NCBI RefSeq assembly: GCF_011008945.1 | Contig: NZ_WYCT01000025.1 | Coordinates: 1 to 39,713 of the forward strand | DNA: 39,713 nucleotides | Direction of reading: 5' to 3' | Source of the DNA: Streptomyces harenosi | GTDB lineage: Bacteria > Actinomycetota > Actinomycetes > Streptomycetales > Streptomycetaceae | Shown here: positions 23,615-31,184 of the stretch, in pieces | Position numbering within the stretch: the stretch's first letter is position 1 | How the letters are laid out: every line of letters begins with the position of its first letter | Position numbers and translations under genes: made by a program | The notes under the pieces: model-generated | Seen by the model: the letters and a program-made list of their open reading frames with translations, nothing else | The model's database searches: none | What the model was told of the DNA's origin: nothing

Positions 23615-24192
23615 CTGCTGACGTCGTAGACCTTAGCACCCTGGTCGGCGGGAGGAGAAATCGAGATCCGCACGGCCGCCCGGGCCGCCCGCACGACCGC
23701 CCACAGCAGTACCTCGGGGCCCGGCAGCCAGGGGTGACGGGTGTCCGGGGCGACGAGCCAGCGGGAGCCGGTACGGGCACCGGCGGCCCCGTACAGGGCC
23801 GGGACGGTCACCGCGTCCCCGGTGCCGTGGCACAGCAGCGGCGGGACCGCGTCCGTCCGGCCGCCGCCCCGGCCGCGCGCGCCCCACTCCTCCCACTCCA
23901 GCAGCGAGGGCAGCCGCTGGGCGGTGCCGGGCGCGGCGAACAGCAGCGTGCGGCCCCGATACTCCGCCACCGGCCCCGAGCCGGGCCCCTCCTCCCACAG
24001 CCGGTCCAGCATCCGCCGTCCGAACACCGCGGGGGCGCTGACGACGTCGAAGGCGGAACCGCACGGCAGCACCACGGGGGCCTGCGGCCGCTCCTCCCAG
24101 AGCGCGAGCGTGCTGCGCGGATAGGTGCCCGCCGAGGCCAGCCAGGCGGCGCCGTCCGTGGTGACGTCCGAGATGCGCGGAGTGCTGCTCAT
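23605..24192 (-). CDS. Putative bifunctional DNA primase/polymerase-like protein
   Basis: A 195-residue protein resembling short Streptomyces proteins annotated as bifunctional primase/polymerase N-terminal domains (TDGAAWLASAGTYPRSTLALW, LPCGSAFDVV, PGTAQRLPSLLEWEEW, RWLVAPDTRHPWLPGPEVLLW). I see no obvious catalytic DxD pair, so activity is doubtful. The coding frame runs into tRNA-Lys copy 3 and stops at the tRNA's own U8-A9-G10. The last 15 or so residues (after AVRISIS) therefore derive from tRNA leader sequence and may not be conserved. It is the last gene after the nuclease/helicase set on this strand. The family name is tentative. Confidence 0.55.
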   Translation of the reverse strand: MSSTPRISDVTTDGAAWLASAGTYPRSTLALWEERPQAPVVLPCGSAFDVVSAPAVFGRRMLDRLWEEGPGSGPVAEYRGRTLLFAAPGTAQRLPSLLEWEEWGARGRGGGRTDAVPPLLCHGTGDAVTVPALYGAAGARTGSRWLVAPDTRHPWLPGPEVLLWAVVRAARAAVRISISPPADQGAKVYDVSRRR

Positions 24193-24366
24193 GCCCGACA
24201 GATCTACCGCCCGTGAGCGCGTCACTCCACACAGTTGCCGGAAATCGGGACAGGGTGCCCCGGGGTGGGGTAGCCTGCCCGCTTGGCATATGCCCGGCCG
24301 CCGGGACGAGGCCGGCCGGGGACGGCTGGGACGGCCGGGACACCTGGGACCGGCGGGAACGCGCGG

Positions 24367-24732
24367 TCAGACCGGGTCGGCGTGGCCCGGGCCCTCGCCG
24401 CCGCGCAGCAGGTCCCGCCCGAACTCGACCATCTTCTTGGCATAGTCCTCGGTCCAGTCGGCCCGCTGGGCGATGTCCGCCGCGGTCAGCCGGTCGAACC
24501 GCCGGGGGTCGGCGAGCTGTGCCGCCGCGATCGCCTGGAACTCCACCGCCCGGTCCGCCGCCGCGCGGAACGCCTGCGTCAGCTCGGTCGCCCGGGCCAG
24601 CAGCGCCCGGGGGTCGTCCATCGACTCCAGGTCGAAGAAGTGCTCCGGGTCGGCGCCCGCCGCCGCGGGCTCGAAGAGCAGGGGCGCGGGGCGTAGCCGC
24701 GGTTCGTTGCGACGCGGCGTGGGCTCCGCCAT
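24367..24732 (-). CDS. Conserved hypothetical 121-aa helical protein
   Basis: I do not recognise the family. The protein is charged and helical, with Pro/Arg-rich N-terminus and a predicted helical bundle from about 41 to 112 (DPRALLARATELTQAFRAAA and ADIAQRADWTEDYAKKMVEF). No cysteines or catalytic motifs are apparent. A strong GAGGAGGAG ribosome-binding site precedes the ATG. It lies 199 bases after the helicase gene on the same strand, so it may be the tail of that operon or a separate unit. Confidence 0.65.
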   Translation of the reverse strand: MAEPTPRRNEPRLRPAPLLFEPAAAGADPEHFFDLESMDDPRALLARATELTQAFRAAADRAVEFQAIAAAQLADPRRFDRLTAADIAQRADWTEDYAKKMVEFGRDLLRGGEGPGHADPV

Positions 24733-24931
24733 GTCTTCTCCTCCTCGTAGGCGTGGACGACCCGCTCGGCAGGGGGCCTGCGTCCATTGTCCCGCGCCCG
24801 GGCGACGGGACCGTGGTGGTGCGGTTGCGTCCCCATGGCGCGCGAGGGCTCACGGCGGCCGGCCGGCCCGGCCTCCGGCGGCGGGTCGTCGCCTCTCGGC
24901 CCGCGCGGCGCGCGGGACGGCGTCCCGGCGG

Positions 24932-26329
24932 TCACGGCCGCCAGGACACCCGGTGCCGCGCCAGGTGCGCCAGCACCGCGTGGTTGGCCTCCCAGCCGTC
25001 CGGGAACTTCACGGCCGTGCCGAGCTGCACCGGCTCCGTGGAGGGGTAGTCGTCCAGCAGCTCGCCCACCCCGGCCCGGCACACCACGATGCACGCGTGC
25101 CGGTGCCGGGAGGCCAGCACGCACAGGCGGCCGGTCTCCAGGTGGAAGGCGGTCGCGTCGGGGCGGCCGGACAGCGGGTGCAGGACCACCGTCACGTCGT
25201 ACTCGCGGCCCTGGAGCCGGTTGGCCGTGTCGACGGTGACGCCGCTCACCCCCAGCTTGGCCAGCGCGGCCCGGACGGCCGCGGCCTGGTCCCGGTGCGC
25301 GGTGCCGACGGCGACACGGCCGGCGGTCAGGGGCGCCGGCCGGTCCGAGCGTTCGGAGAGCGCCGCGCCGTCGCGGTCCAGGAGCCGGCGGACCACCGCC
25401 GCCACCGCCCGCACCGCCTCCGGGTCGGTCCGCGGGGTGTGCCGCCGGGGCAGCTCCAGCAGGCCCCAGCCGGAGGCGGCGGCCTCGTCGATTACCCGGT
25501 CCGGGCCGGAGCCGTCGGAGGGGACGGCGAAGGCCAGGCGCCGGTCGCCGTCGCCGGTGCCGCTGCGGAAGGGCGTGTACGGGTAGAAGGCGTCCGACAC
25601 CAGCGGCGCCGCCGAGGCCGGGAGCCGCCAGGACACCGGCAGCCGGTGCTGGGGCAGGCCCGGGTTGTGCGCGAGGAGGGTGGTGACGGCGGAGGCCGAC
25701 GGATCGTAGGACAGGCCCGCCCACTGCTCACCGCCCACGATCGAGAACGGGTCGAGCTGGCCCGGGTCGCCCACGAACAGCGCCCGTTCGAACAGCCCGG
25801 CCACGGCGAGCAGCGCGTCCGAACGCATCTGGTACGCCTCGTCGACGATCGCGTGCCGCCACGGCTCGTCGGTCTTCACATGGGCCCACTTGGCGGCCGT
25901 GGAGAGCACCACCGGCAGCCCGGCGAGATCGGCCGCCTTCGCCGAGGTCCGCACCTGCGGCAGACCGTCCAGCGCCTTGTCGTAGGCGTCGGTGTCGCTG
26001 CTGTGCAGCCGGCCCAGCGGCAGCTCGGGGTTCTTCTCGGCGAGCCGCAGCACCAGATCGTCGACCTGCGCGTTGGTCTGCGCCACCACCATCAGCGGCC
26101 GCCCGGCCTCGGCCAGCTCCAGCGCCGCCCGCACCACCAGCGTGGACTTGCCCGCGCCGGGCGGGGAGTCGACGACGACGCCGCGCTCGGCGCCGTGCAG
26201 GGTGTCGCGCAGGATCGCCTCCGTGGCACGGGCGGCCTGGGCGCCCGGGTCGGCGACGGCTTCCGGGGCGGCGACGGCGCCCGGGGCGAGGTCGGCGCGC
26301 GGGCCGGCGGCGGCCTCGGCGGTGGTCAC
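24932..26329 (-). CDS. Upf1/Dna2-like superfamily 1B helicase
   Basis: A 465-residue ATPase with a full SF1 motif set. Motif I PPGAGKS (56-62); Ia AQTNAQVD (83-90), matching the TNxAVD signature of Upf1/Dna2 helicases; II VDEAYQ (162-167); III GDPGQLDP (187-194); IV-like RLPVSWRLPASAAPLVSDAF (229-248), corresponding to the QYRMHP region; V VDTANRLQGREYD (366-378); VI TGRLCVLASRHR (399-410). It should translocate on single-stranded nucleic acid. The 1B beta-barrel insertion usual in this group is not evident. Its ATG overlaps the stop of the 534-aa gene, and that gene overlaps a Cas4/AddB-like nuclease, suggesting one machine assembled from separate subunits. Confidence 0.85.
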   Translation of the reverse strand: MTTAEAAAGPRADLAPGAVAAPEAVADPGAQAARATEAILRDTLHGAERGVVVDSPPGAGKSTLVVRAALELAEAGRPLMVVAQTNAQVDDLVLRLAEKNPELPLGRLHSSDTDAYDKALDGLPQVRTSAKAADLAGLPVVLSTAAKWAHVKTDEPWRHAIVDEAYQMRSDALLAVAGLFERALFVGDPGQLDPFSIVGGEQWAGLSYDPSASAVTTLLAHNPGLPQHRLPVSWRLPASAAPLVSDAFYPYTPFRSGTGDGDRRLAFAVPSDGSGPDRVIDEAAASGWGLLELPRRHTPRTDPEAVRAVAAVVRRLLDRDGAALSERSDRPAPLTAGRVAVGTAHRDQAAAVRAALAKLGVSGVTVDTANRLQGREYDVTVVLHPLSGRPDATAFHLETGRLCVLASRHRHACIVVCRAGVGELLDDYPSTEPVQLGTAVKFPDGWEANHAVLAHLARHRVSWRP

Positions 26330-27930
26330 AGGAGGTCCTCCTCGGTCACGGGATCGGCCGCTTCGGGTGCGGCCGGCTCACCGGGCGGCCCGCCGTGCGT
26401 CCACGGGGTCCGCTCCGGATCGGGCAGTTTCGCACCGCCCCGCTGCTCGTGCTCGAACAGCGTGAAGCAGACCCGGTCCCCCTTCTCGGGCACGCTCCCG
26501 GCCGCCGGTTCCTTGCCGCGGCCCATCTTGTCCACGATCCGCAGGACGACGCCGACGCCCCCCTCGGCCTGCTCGTCGTACCCCACGAACTCGGCCGTCT
26601 GCGGCCTGCCGTCCAGCGACCGGTACACCTTCGCCCGCTCGCCCAGGTGCGGCCGGTCGTCCGTGCGCACCGTGACCAGCGGGCGCGGGCTGGGCCGCTT
26701 CCCCTCGCTGTAGGCCATGACCACGTCGACGACCTCCCCGGCGAACGCCTCCCCGGCCAGCCGGCGCCCGGCCATCACCAGCGGGTCGTCGAGCGCCTCC
26801 TGCGCCTCCAGCCGAGCCTGCTCGCGCTCGCGCGCGGCCAGCTTGTTCGCCGCGGTGACGGCGTCGTCGCGGCGCGGCTGCGGGGGCTCACCGGCCAGGA
26901 CGCGGTCCCGGTGCCCGGTGAACGACCAGCGGTCACGGGTCCACCGCTCCTCGACCCGCGCCCCCGGCGGCAGGGTCCGCAGCAGGTCCAGGCCCCGCCA
27001 CACCGCGTCCCAGGTCGGGCGCGTGCGGCTCTCCACCAGGGCGCGGATCTCCCGTTCGGCGGCGGTGACGGCGCCGAGCCGCTCGTCCGCCTCCAGGCCG
27101 TCCTCGGCGGCGGCCAGCGCCGCACGGGCCCGGTCGTAGCGCTCGATGGCGGGGGCCAGCAGCCTGTTGTCGAACGCCGGGTCGGTGGCCGGGCCCGCGG
27201 GCGGGCACAGCAACTGGCCGGCCGGGTCCCGCGCGAGCTCGGCGCGCTCCGCCGCCTCGGCGCCGGACATCCCCTCGGGCGGGTCGATCCAGGCCAGCAG
27301 TGCCCCCAGGTGCTGGTCCTCCAGGGTGGACTGCCCGGTCGCCCAGTGCCGGCCCAGCAGGTCCGTCATGGCCAGCAGCAGCGAGGACCCGGGCACCCGG
27401 GCCCGCTCCGCGTAGTGGGTCAGCCACCGCCCGAGCAGCGGAACCCTCGGCGGCGCCGGATACGGGGCCTCGGGGTCCTGCTCCGCCGTCCGCCGGAAGC
27501 GCATGGAGCGGCCCAGCAGCCGGACGAAGTCGATGCCCGCCCGGCTCGGCACGATCAGCTGGGCCGCGTCCGCGCACAGGTCGACCTCCACCGTGACCCG
27601 CTTGCCGGTCCCGGGGTCGGTCTCCGCACGCTCGGCGCGCTCCACGACGTCCGCGCAGGACTCCAGGTGCGGCAGGACGATGTCCGCCAGCTCGGCGAGG
27701 AACGCGAACCGCAGGTCGCGGTCGCGCGGCTGCGGCACGACCAGCAGGCGCGGGGCGTCCCGGTCGGTGCCGACCAGCGCGCCGAGCGGGGCGCCGGCCT
27801 CACCGGCGGTGGTCAGCGGCACGAAGACCAGCGGCCGGTCGGACAGGTGCCGGTGCCGGACCGTGGCGGCGGGCCGGGCCCGGCCGGTGCGCACCGCCTC
27901 CAGGCGGGCGAGGGTGGTGATCAGTGACAC
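26326..27930 (-). CDS. Unknown 534-aa protein between nuclease and helicase
   Basis: I do not recognise a named family. The N-terminal half is mixed alpha/beta with a possible beta core (RPLVFVPLTT, RLLVVPQPRDRDLRFAFL); residues about 250-390 are helical and charged, with coiled-coil character (ANKLAAREREQARLEAQEAL). The last 140 residues are beta-rich (PRPLVTVRTDD, EGGVGVVLRIVDKMG, PEKGDRVCFTLFEHE) and could be a small barrel. The stop overlaps the helicase ATG by 4 bases and the start overlaps the nuclease end by 10 bases, so stoichiometric co-expression is likely. By position it could supply the linker and 1B-type barrel missing from the helicase; that is inference. Confidence 0.75.
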   Translation of the reverse strand: MSLITTLARLEAVRTGRARPAATVRHRHLSDRPLVFVPLTTAGEAGAPLGALVGTDRDAPRLLVVPQPRDRDLRFAFLAELADIVLPHLESCADVVERAERAETDPGTGKRVTVEVDLCADAAQLIVPSRAGIDFVRLLGRSMRFRRTAEQDPEAPYPAPPRVPLLGRWLTHYAERARVPGSSLLLAMTDLLGRHWATGQSTLEDQHLGALLAWIDPPEGMSGAEAAERAELARDPAGQLLCPPAGPATDPAFDNRLLAPAIERYDRARAALAAAEDGLEADERLGAVTAAEREIRALVESRTRPTWDAVWRGLDLLRTLPPGARVEERWTRDRWSFTGHRDRVLAGEPPQPRRDDAVTAANKLAAREREQARLEAQEALDDPLVMAGRRLAGEAFAGEVVDVVMAYSEGKRPSPRPLVTVRTDDRPHLGERAKVYRSLDGRPQTAEFVGYDEQAEGGVGVVLRIVDKMGRGKEPAAGSVPEKGDRVCFTLFEHEQRGGAKLPDPERTPWTHGGPPGEPAAPEAADPVTEEDLL

Positions 27931-29189
27931 GGGTCCCCCTCCGGGCCGGCGGGCGGGACGGGGGGACGGGCCGCGCGGGCGGCGTCCAGCGCCTCCGCCC
28001 GCAGGGCCGCCGCGCGGCGCAGCGCCGCCACCGCCGGGTCGTCCGGGTCACCGGCCTCCCCGCGGGCGGCGGCCAGGACGTCCTCGACCGAGGAGAGCCC
28101 GCCCAGCTCGGCGCGGACCGGGCGGCCGAGGGCGGCCACGGCGCCGGACTCGCGGGCGCGCGCCCGGCAGTGGAAGGCGAGGTCGCAGGTGGACAGGCAC
28201 TCGGGCGCGTAGGACGCCGGCACCGAGTCGACCGCGGCGGTCAGCTCCTCGGCGGGCAGCTCGGGGGAGAAGCAGGTGCCCTCGGGGAGCGTGCGGGCGA
28301 TCTCCTCCACGCGGGTGAGACGGCTGAGCTGGCGGGCGGTCACCGCGCGCTGCCTGCGCACGTCGACGGCGGAGGCGGTGGGCAGGTTGGAGAAGTCCTT
28401 GGGGCACACCAGCAGCACCCGGTGGTGCACGCGCGGCGCCGTGCCCTGCCCGGCGAGGCGGGCCGCCACCTCCTCCAGCGCCAGCACGTAGACCGCCGTC
28501 TGCCGCGCCGCGGCGCCGACCTTCGCCGGGTCCGCGGAGCCGTCCAGCACCGGGAAGGACTTGATCTCGACGACCGTCCAGCCGCCGTCGGGGTGCACCA
28601 CCACCGCGTCCGGCTCCAGGAAGGCGGGGGAGCCGGCGACGTCCAGCGCCAGCATCGGGTGGTCCAGCAGCGTCCACCCGCCGGTCCCGGCCGCCTCGCG
28701 CAGCGCCAGCGCCGTACGGGCCACGCGGCCCTGCGGGCCGGTCGCGGACAGGTCGGGCACCTCGGCCCGCGCGGGCGGCTCGGCGCCCGGGTCCAGCGTC
28801 TCGCGCACCAGCCGCAGCAGCTCCGCGCCGCCGTCCGCCTTGACCCGCGCCTCGAACGCGTTGCCCCGCATGAAGGCGAACTGCGACTGCCCGAAGGCCG
28901 GCGGTGAGCCCAGGGCGCCCGCCAGCGCCGCCTTGTCCACCCCGGCGCCGTCGAGGATCGCGCGCCGTCTGCATCCGGGGTTGGCGGCGAGGGCGGCCAG
29001 GGCGCGCGCGTCCAGCGCCTTGGCCGGTACGCCGGGGCCGCGCAGCTCAGCGAGGGCGGCCCAGGCTCTCGACTTCGCCGGTGCGGGCGCGGTCACCGCC
29101 CGAAGCGCCGCCTCCCGGGTCCGCGGGAGGGACGCCGGGCTCGGCTGCCGCCGGGAACCGCTGCTCGCGCTGCCGTGGAATTCGCTCAC
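27921..29189 (-). CDS. PD-(D/E)XK nuclease with Cas4/AddB-type Fe-S cysteines
   Basis: A 422-residue RecB-family nuclease. The catalytic core reads LEPD194 then VVE208-I-K210, followed by Q230-TAV-Y234, the QxxxY motif of RecB nucleases. Four cysteines fit a 4Fe-4S cluster that brackets the nuclease core: C73 and the C-terminal set C331-x3-C335-x5-C341. This layout matches Cas4, AddB and the nuclease half of Dna2, though the usual spacing is Cx2C. It likely cleaves single-stranded DNA ends. GTG 29189 is the chosen start; it gives a 143-base overlap with the upstream PAP2 gene, which is large, so a later GTG (29096) cannot be excluded. Confidence 0.85.
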   Translation of the reverse strand: MSEFHGSASSGSRRQPSPASLPRTREAALRAVTAPAPAKSRAWAALAELRGPGVPAKALDARALAALAANPGCRRRAILDGAGVDKAALAGALGSPPAFGQSQFAFMRGNAFEARVKADGGAELLRLVRETLDPGAEPPARAEVPDLSATGPQGRVARTALALREAAGTGGWTLLDHPMLALDVAGSPAFLEPDAVVVHPDGGWTVVEIKSFPVLDGSADPAKVGAAARQTAVYVLALEEVAARLAGQGTAPRVHHRVLLVCPKDFSNLPTASAVDVRRQRAVTARQLSRLTRVEEIARTLPEGTCFSPELPAEELTAAVDSVPASYAPECLSTCDLAFHCRARARESGAVAALGRPVRAELGGLSSVEDVLAAARGEAGDPDDPAVAALRRAAALRAEALDAARAARPPVPPAGPEGDPCH

Positions 29190-30138
29190 CCGCCGAAGTC
29201 TGGCATCCGCCACTGACAATCGGGGAGCCCGTGCCCCCGGAGACACCCGAGCCGGGGGTGACACCCGCGCCGGGGGTGACGGCCGGGTCCCGGCCGGCCG
29301 CCGCCTGCGGGGCGGGGCCGGCGCCCGTCCGCCGGGCGGCGAGGGCCGCGACCGGAGCGGCCCGGGCGGCGAGCCACACCCGGACGCGGTCCGCGCCCCG
29401 CATCACCCGCGGGGCCAGCACCAGCCCGAGCCCCATCACGGCCGCGCCCGCCACCGCGTCCAGCAGATAGTGGTTGGCCGTGCCCATGACGACCACGGTG
29501 GTGACCAGCGGATAGACCACGCCGGCCGCCTTCGCCGCGCGTGTCCTCCCGTACCGCCACAGCAGCACCCCGCACCACAGCGACCAGCCCACGTGCAGGC
29601 TCGGCATCGCCGCGTACTGGTTGGTCATGCCGCCCAGCCCGCGCGGCGCGCTCGCCTCGCCGCCCCACCAGCCGTACGCGCTGTAGTGGGCCATCGTGTC
29701 GACGAAGCCGTGCCCGGCGTCCAGCAGCCGGGGCGGGCACGTCGGCAGCAGGGTGAAGCCGATCAGCCCGATGAAGGTGGACGTCATCAGCCAGGTGCGG
29801 GCGGCGCGGTAGTGCGCCGTGCGCGACCGGAAGATCCACACGAGGACCGCGGGGGTGACCAGGTAGTGCAGCGATGCGTACCAGAAGTCGGCCGGCACCC
29901 CGAGCCAGGGCTCGCGGGTGAAGAGGCGGTTGAGCGGGTGCTCCGCGTTCAGGTGCAGCGCCTGCTCGATGCGCAGGATCGCCAGGCCGTGGTCGACGGC
30001 GTCGGCGACGTCGCCGCGCACCAGGAGCCGGCCCGCGGAGTAACAGGCGTACACCAGGACGATCAGCGGCAGCTCGGTCCACCAGCGCGGCCGGACGGCC
30101 GGGGCCGCCTCGGTGCCCGGTGTCTCGGTGTGCGGCAT
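29047..30138 (-). CDS. PAP2-family (AUR1-like) membrane phosphatase/phosphotransferase
   Basis: A 363-residue integral membrane protein. Lipid-phosphatase motifs are LLPTCPPRLL (130-139), PSLHVGW (179-185) and GTANHYLLD (219-227), the pattern of AUR1-like inositol-phosphotransferases in actinobacteria. About six membrane segments cover residues 22-245. It may act on undecaprenyl or phosphatidylinositol-type lipids. After residue 250 the tail is low complexity (GAGVTPGSGVSG) and non-conserved in appearance; this part overlaps the nuclease gene by 143 bases in another frame. GGGGGAGGG before ATG 30138 supports the start; an ATG 48 bases upstream is less likely. Confidence 0.82.
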   Translation of the reverse strand: MPHTETPGTEAAPAVRPRWWTELPLIVLVYACYSAGRLLVRGDVADAVDHGLAILRIEQALHLNAEHPLNRLFTREPWLGVPADFWYASLHYLVTPAVLVWIFRSRTAHYRAARTWLMTSTFIGLIGFTLLPTCPPRLLDAGHGFVDTMAHYSAYGWWGGEASAPRGLGGMTNQYAAMPSLHVGWSLWCGVLLWRYGRTRAAKAAGVVYPLVTTVVVMGTANHYLLDAVAGAAVMGLGLVLAPRVMRGADRVRVWLAARAAPVAALAARRTGAGPAPQAAAGRDPAVTPGAGVTPGSGVSGGTGSPIVSGGCQTSAGERIPRQREQRFPAAAEPGVPPADPGGGASGGDRARTGEVESLGRPR

Positions 30139-30325
30139 CCGATCGCCCTCCCCCTTCTCGCTCGCCCGGCAGACCGGTCGTGTCACTCTACGGCGTCGGC
30201 GTGCGCCCCCTTTCCCGGAACGCCCCCGGACCGGATAGACGCGGAGATCGCCCGCCGGGTTGCCCTTGCACGGCGTGCGCGATGATGGAAGGGTTCGGCC
30301 CGAAATTCACCCGGAAAGGTCCCCC

Positions 30326-30925
30326 ATGGCACCGCGCATCCTGCTGGCCCGGCACGGACAGACCGAGTGGTCGCTGTCCGGCAGACACACCGGCAGGACC
30401 GATGTGCCGCTCCTGGAGGAGGGCCGCCGCGGCGCCAAGCTGCTGGGCGAGCGCCTGCACCGGGCGCCCCTGGACGGCCTGCCGGACGTCGAGATCCGCA
30501 CCAGCCCGCTCTCCCGCGCGCGGGAGACGTGCGAACTGGCCGGCTTCGGCGACCGCGCCCAGCCCTGGGACACGCTCATGGAGTGGGACTACGGGGCGTA
30601 CGAGGGCATGACCCCGGCACAGATCCAGGCCGTCCGCCCAGGCTGGCTGATCTGGCGCGACGGCGTGCCCGGGGGCGAGACCCTGGCCGACGTCACCGCG
30701 CGCGCCGACGAGGTGGTCGCGTGGGCGCGCGAACGGGACCGCGACGTCCTGGTCTTCGCCCACGGCCACATCCTGCGGTCGATCGGCGCCCGCTGGCTGG
30801 GCCTGCCGCTGGACTTCGCCGCCCGCATCCGCCTGAACCCGACGTCCCTGTCGGTCCTGGGCTGGGCGTACGGCGAACCGGCGATCGAGAGCTGGAACGA
30901 CCTGGGACACCTCGCCGGGGAGTGA
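30326..30925 (+). CDS. Histidine phosphatase family protein
   Basis: A 199-residue phosphoglycerate-mutase-like phosphatase. The phosphohistidine is H10 in [24 protein letters not shown] follows with the second conserved Arg, [10 protein letters not shown] holds the acid/base Glu, and VFAHGHILR the second catalytic His. The length fits broad-specificity acid phosphatases of the cytoplasm. It is a single gene, divergent from PAP2, with a ribosome-binding site AAAGG before ATG 30326. Confidence 0.87.
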   Translation: MAPRILLARHGQTEWSLSGRHTGRTDVPLLEEGRRGAKLLGERLHRAPLDGLPDVEIRTSPLSRARETCELAGFGDRAQPWDTLMEWDYGAYEGMTPAQIQAVRPGWLIWRDGVPGGETLADVTARADEVVAWARERDRDVLVFAHGHILRSIGARWLGLPLDFAARIRLNPTSLSVLGWAYGEPAIESWNDLGHLAGE

Positions 30926-31020
30926 CACCCGCCGGCGGCCCTCCACGCGCCCCGCGGTGACGCGCACCGGCCGGACCCCCGGGCGGCCCGCCACGCGTCC
31001 GCGCAGCGCCCGGGCCCGTT

Positions 31021-31140
31021 CGTACGGTGCCGAGGTCCGCGGTGGGGCCGGGTGCGCGTTCGTACGGGCCGGGGCCCGCGGTGGGGGCCGGGCAGGCTTC
31101 CGTACGGGACCGGGCCACGCGTCCGCGCGGCGCCGGGGCC
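31021..31140. repeat. Imperfect 40-bp tandem repeat in intergenic region
   Basis: Units 31021-31060 and 31061-31100 both start CGTACGG and share a GGTGGGG(G)CCGGG block; a third, more diverged unit begins at 31101. The array fills the gap between the histidine phosphatase and the convergent XRE/TPR gene, where no coding sequence is evident. Confidence 0.6.
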
Positions 31141-31184
31141 CGGTGGGGCGCCGGGCACGCGCGCGTGCGGAGTCGCCGTCCTGC

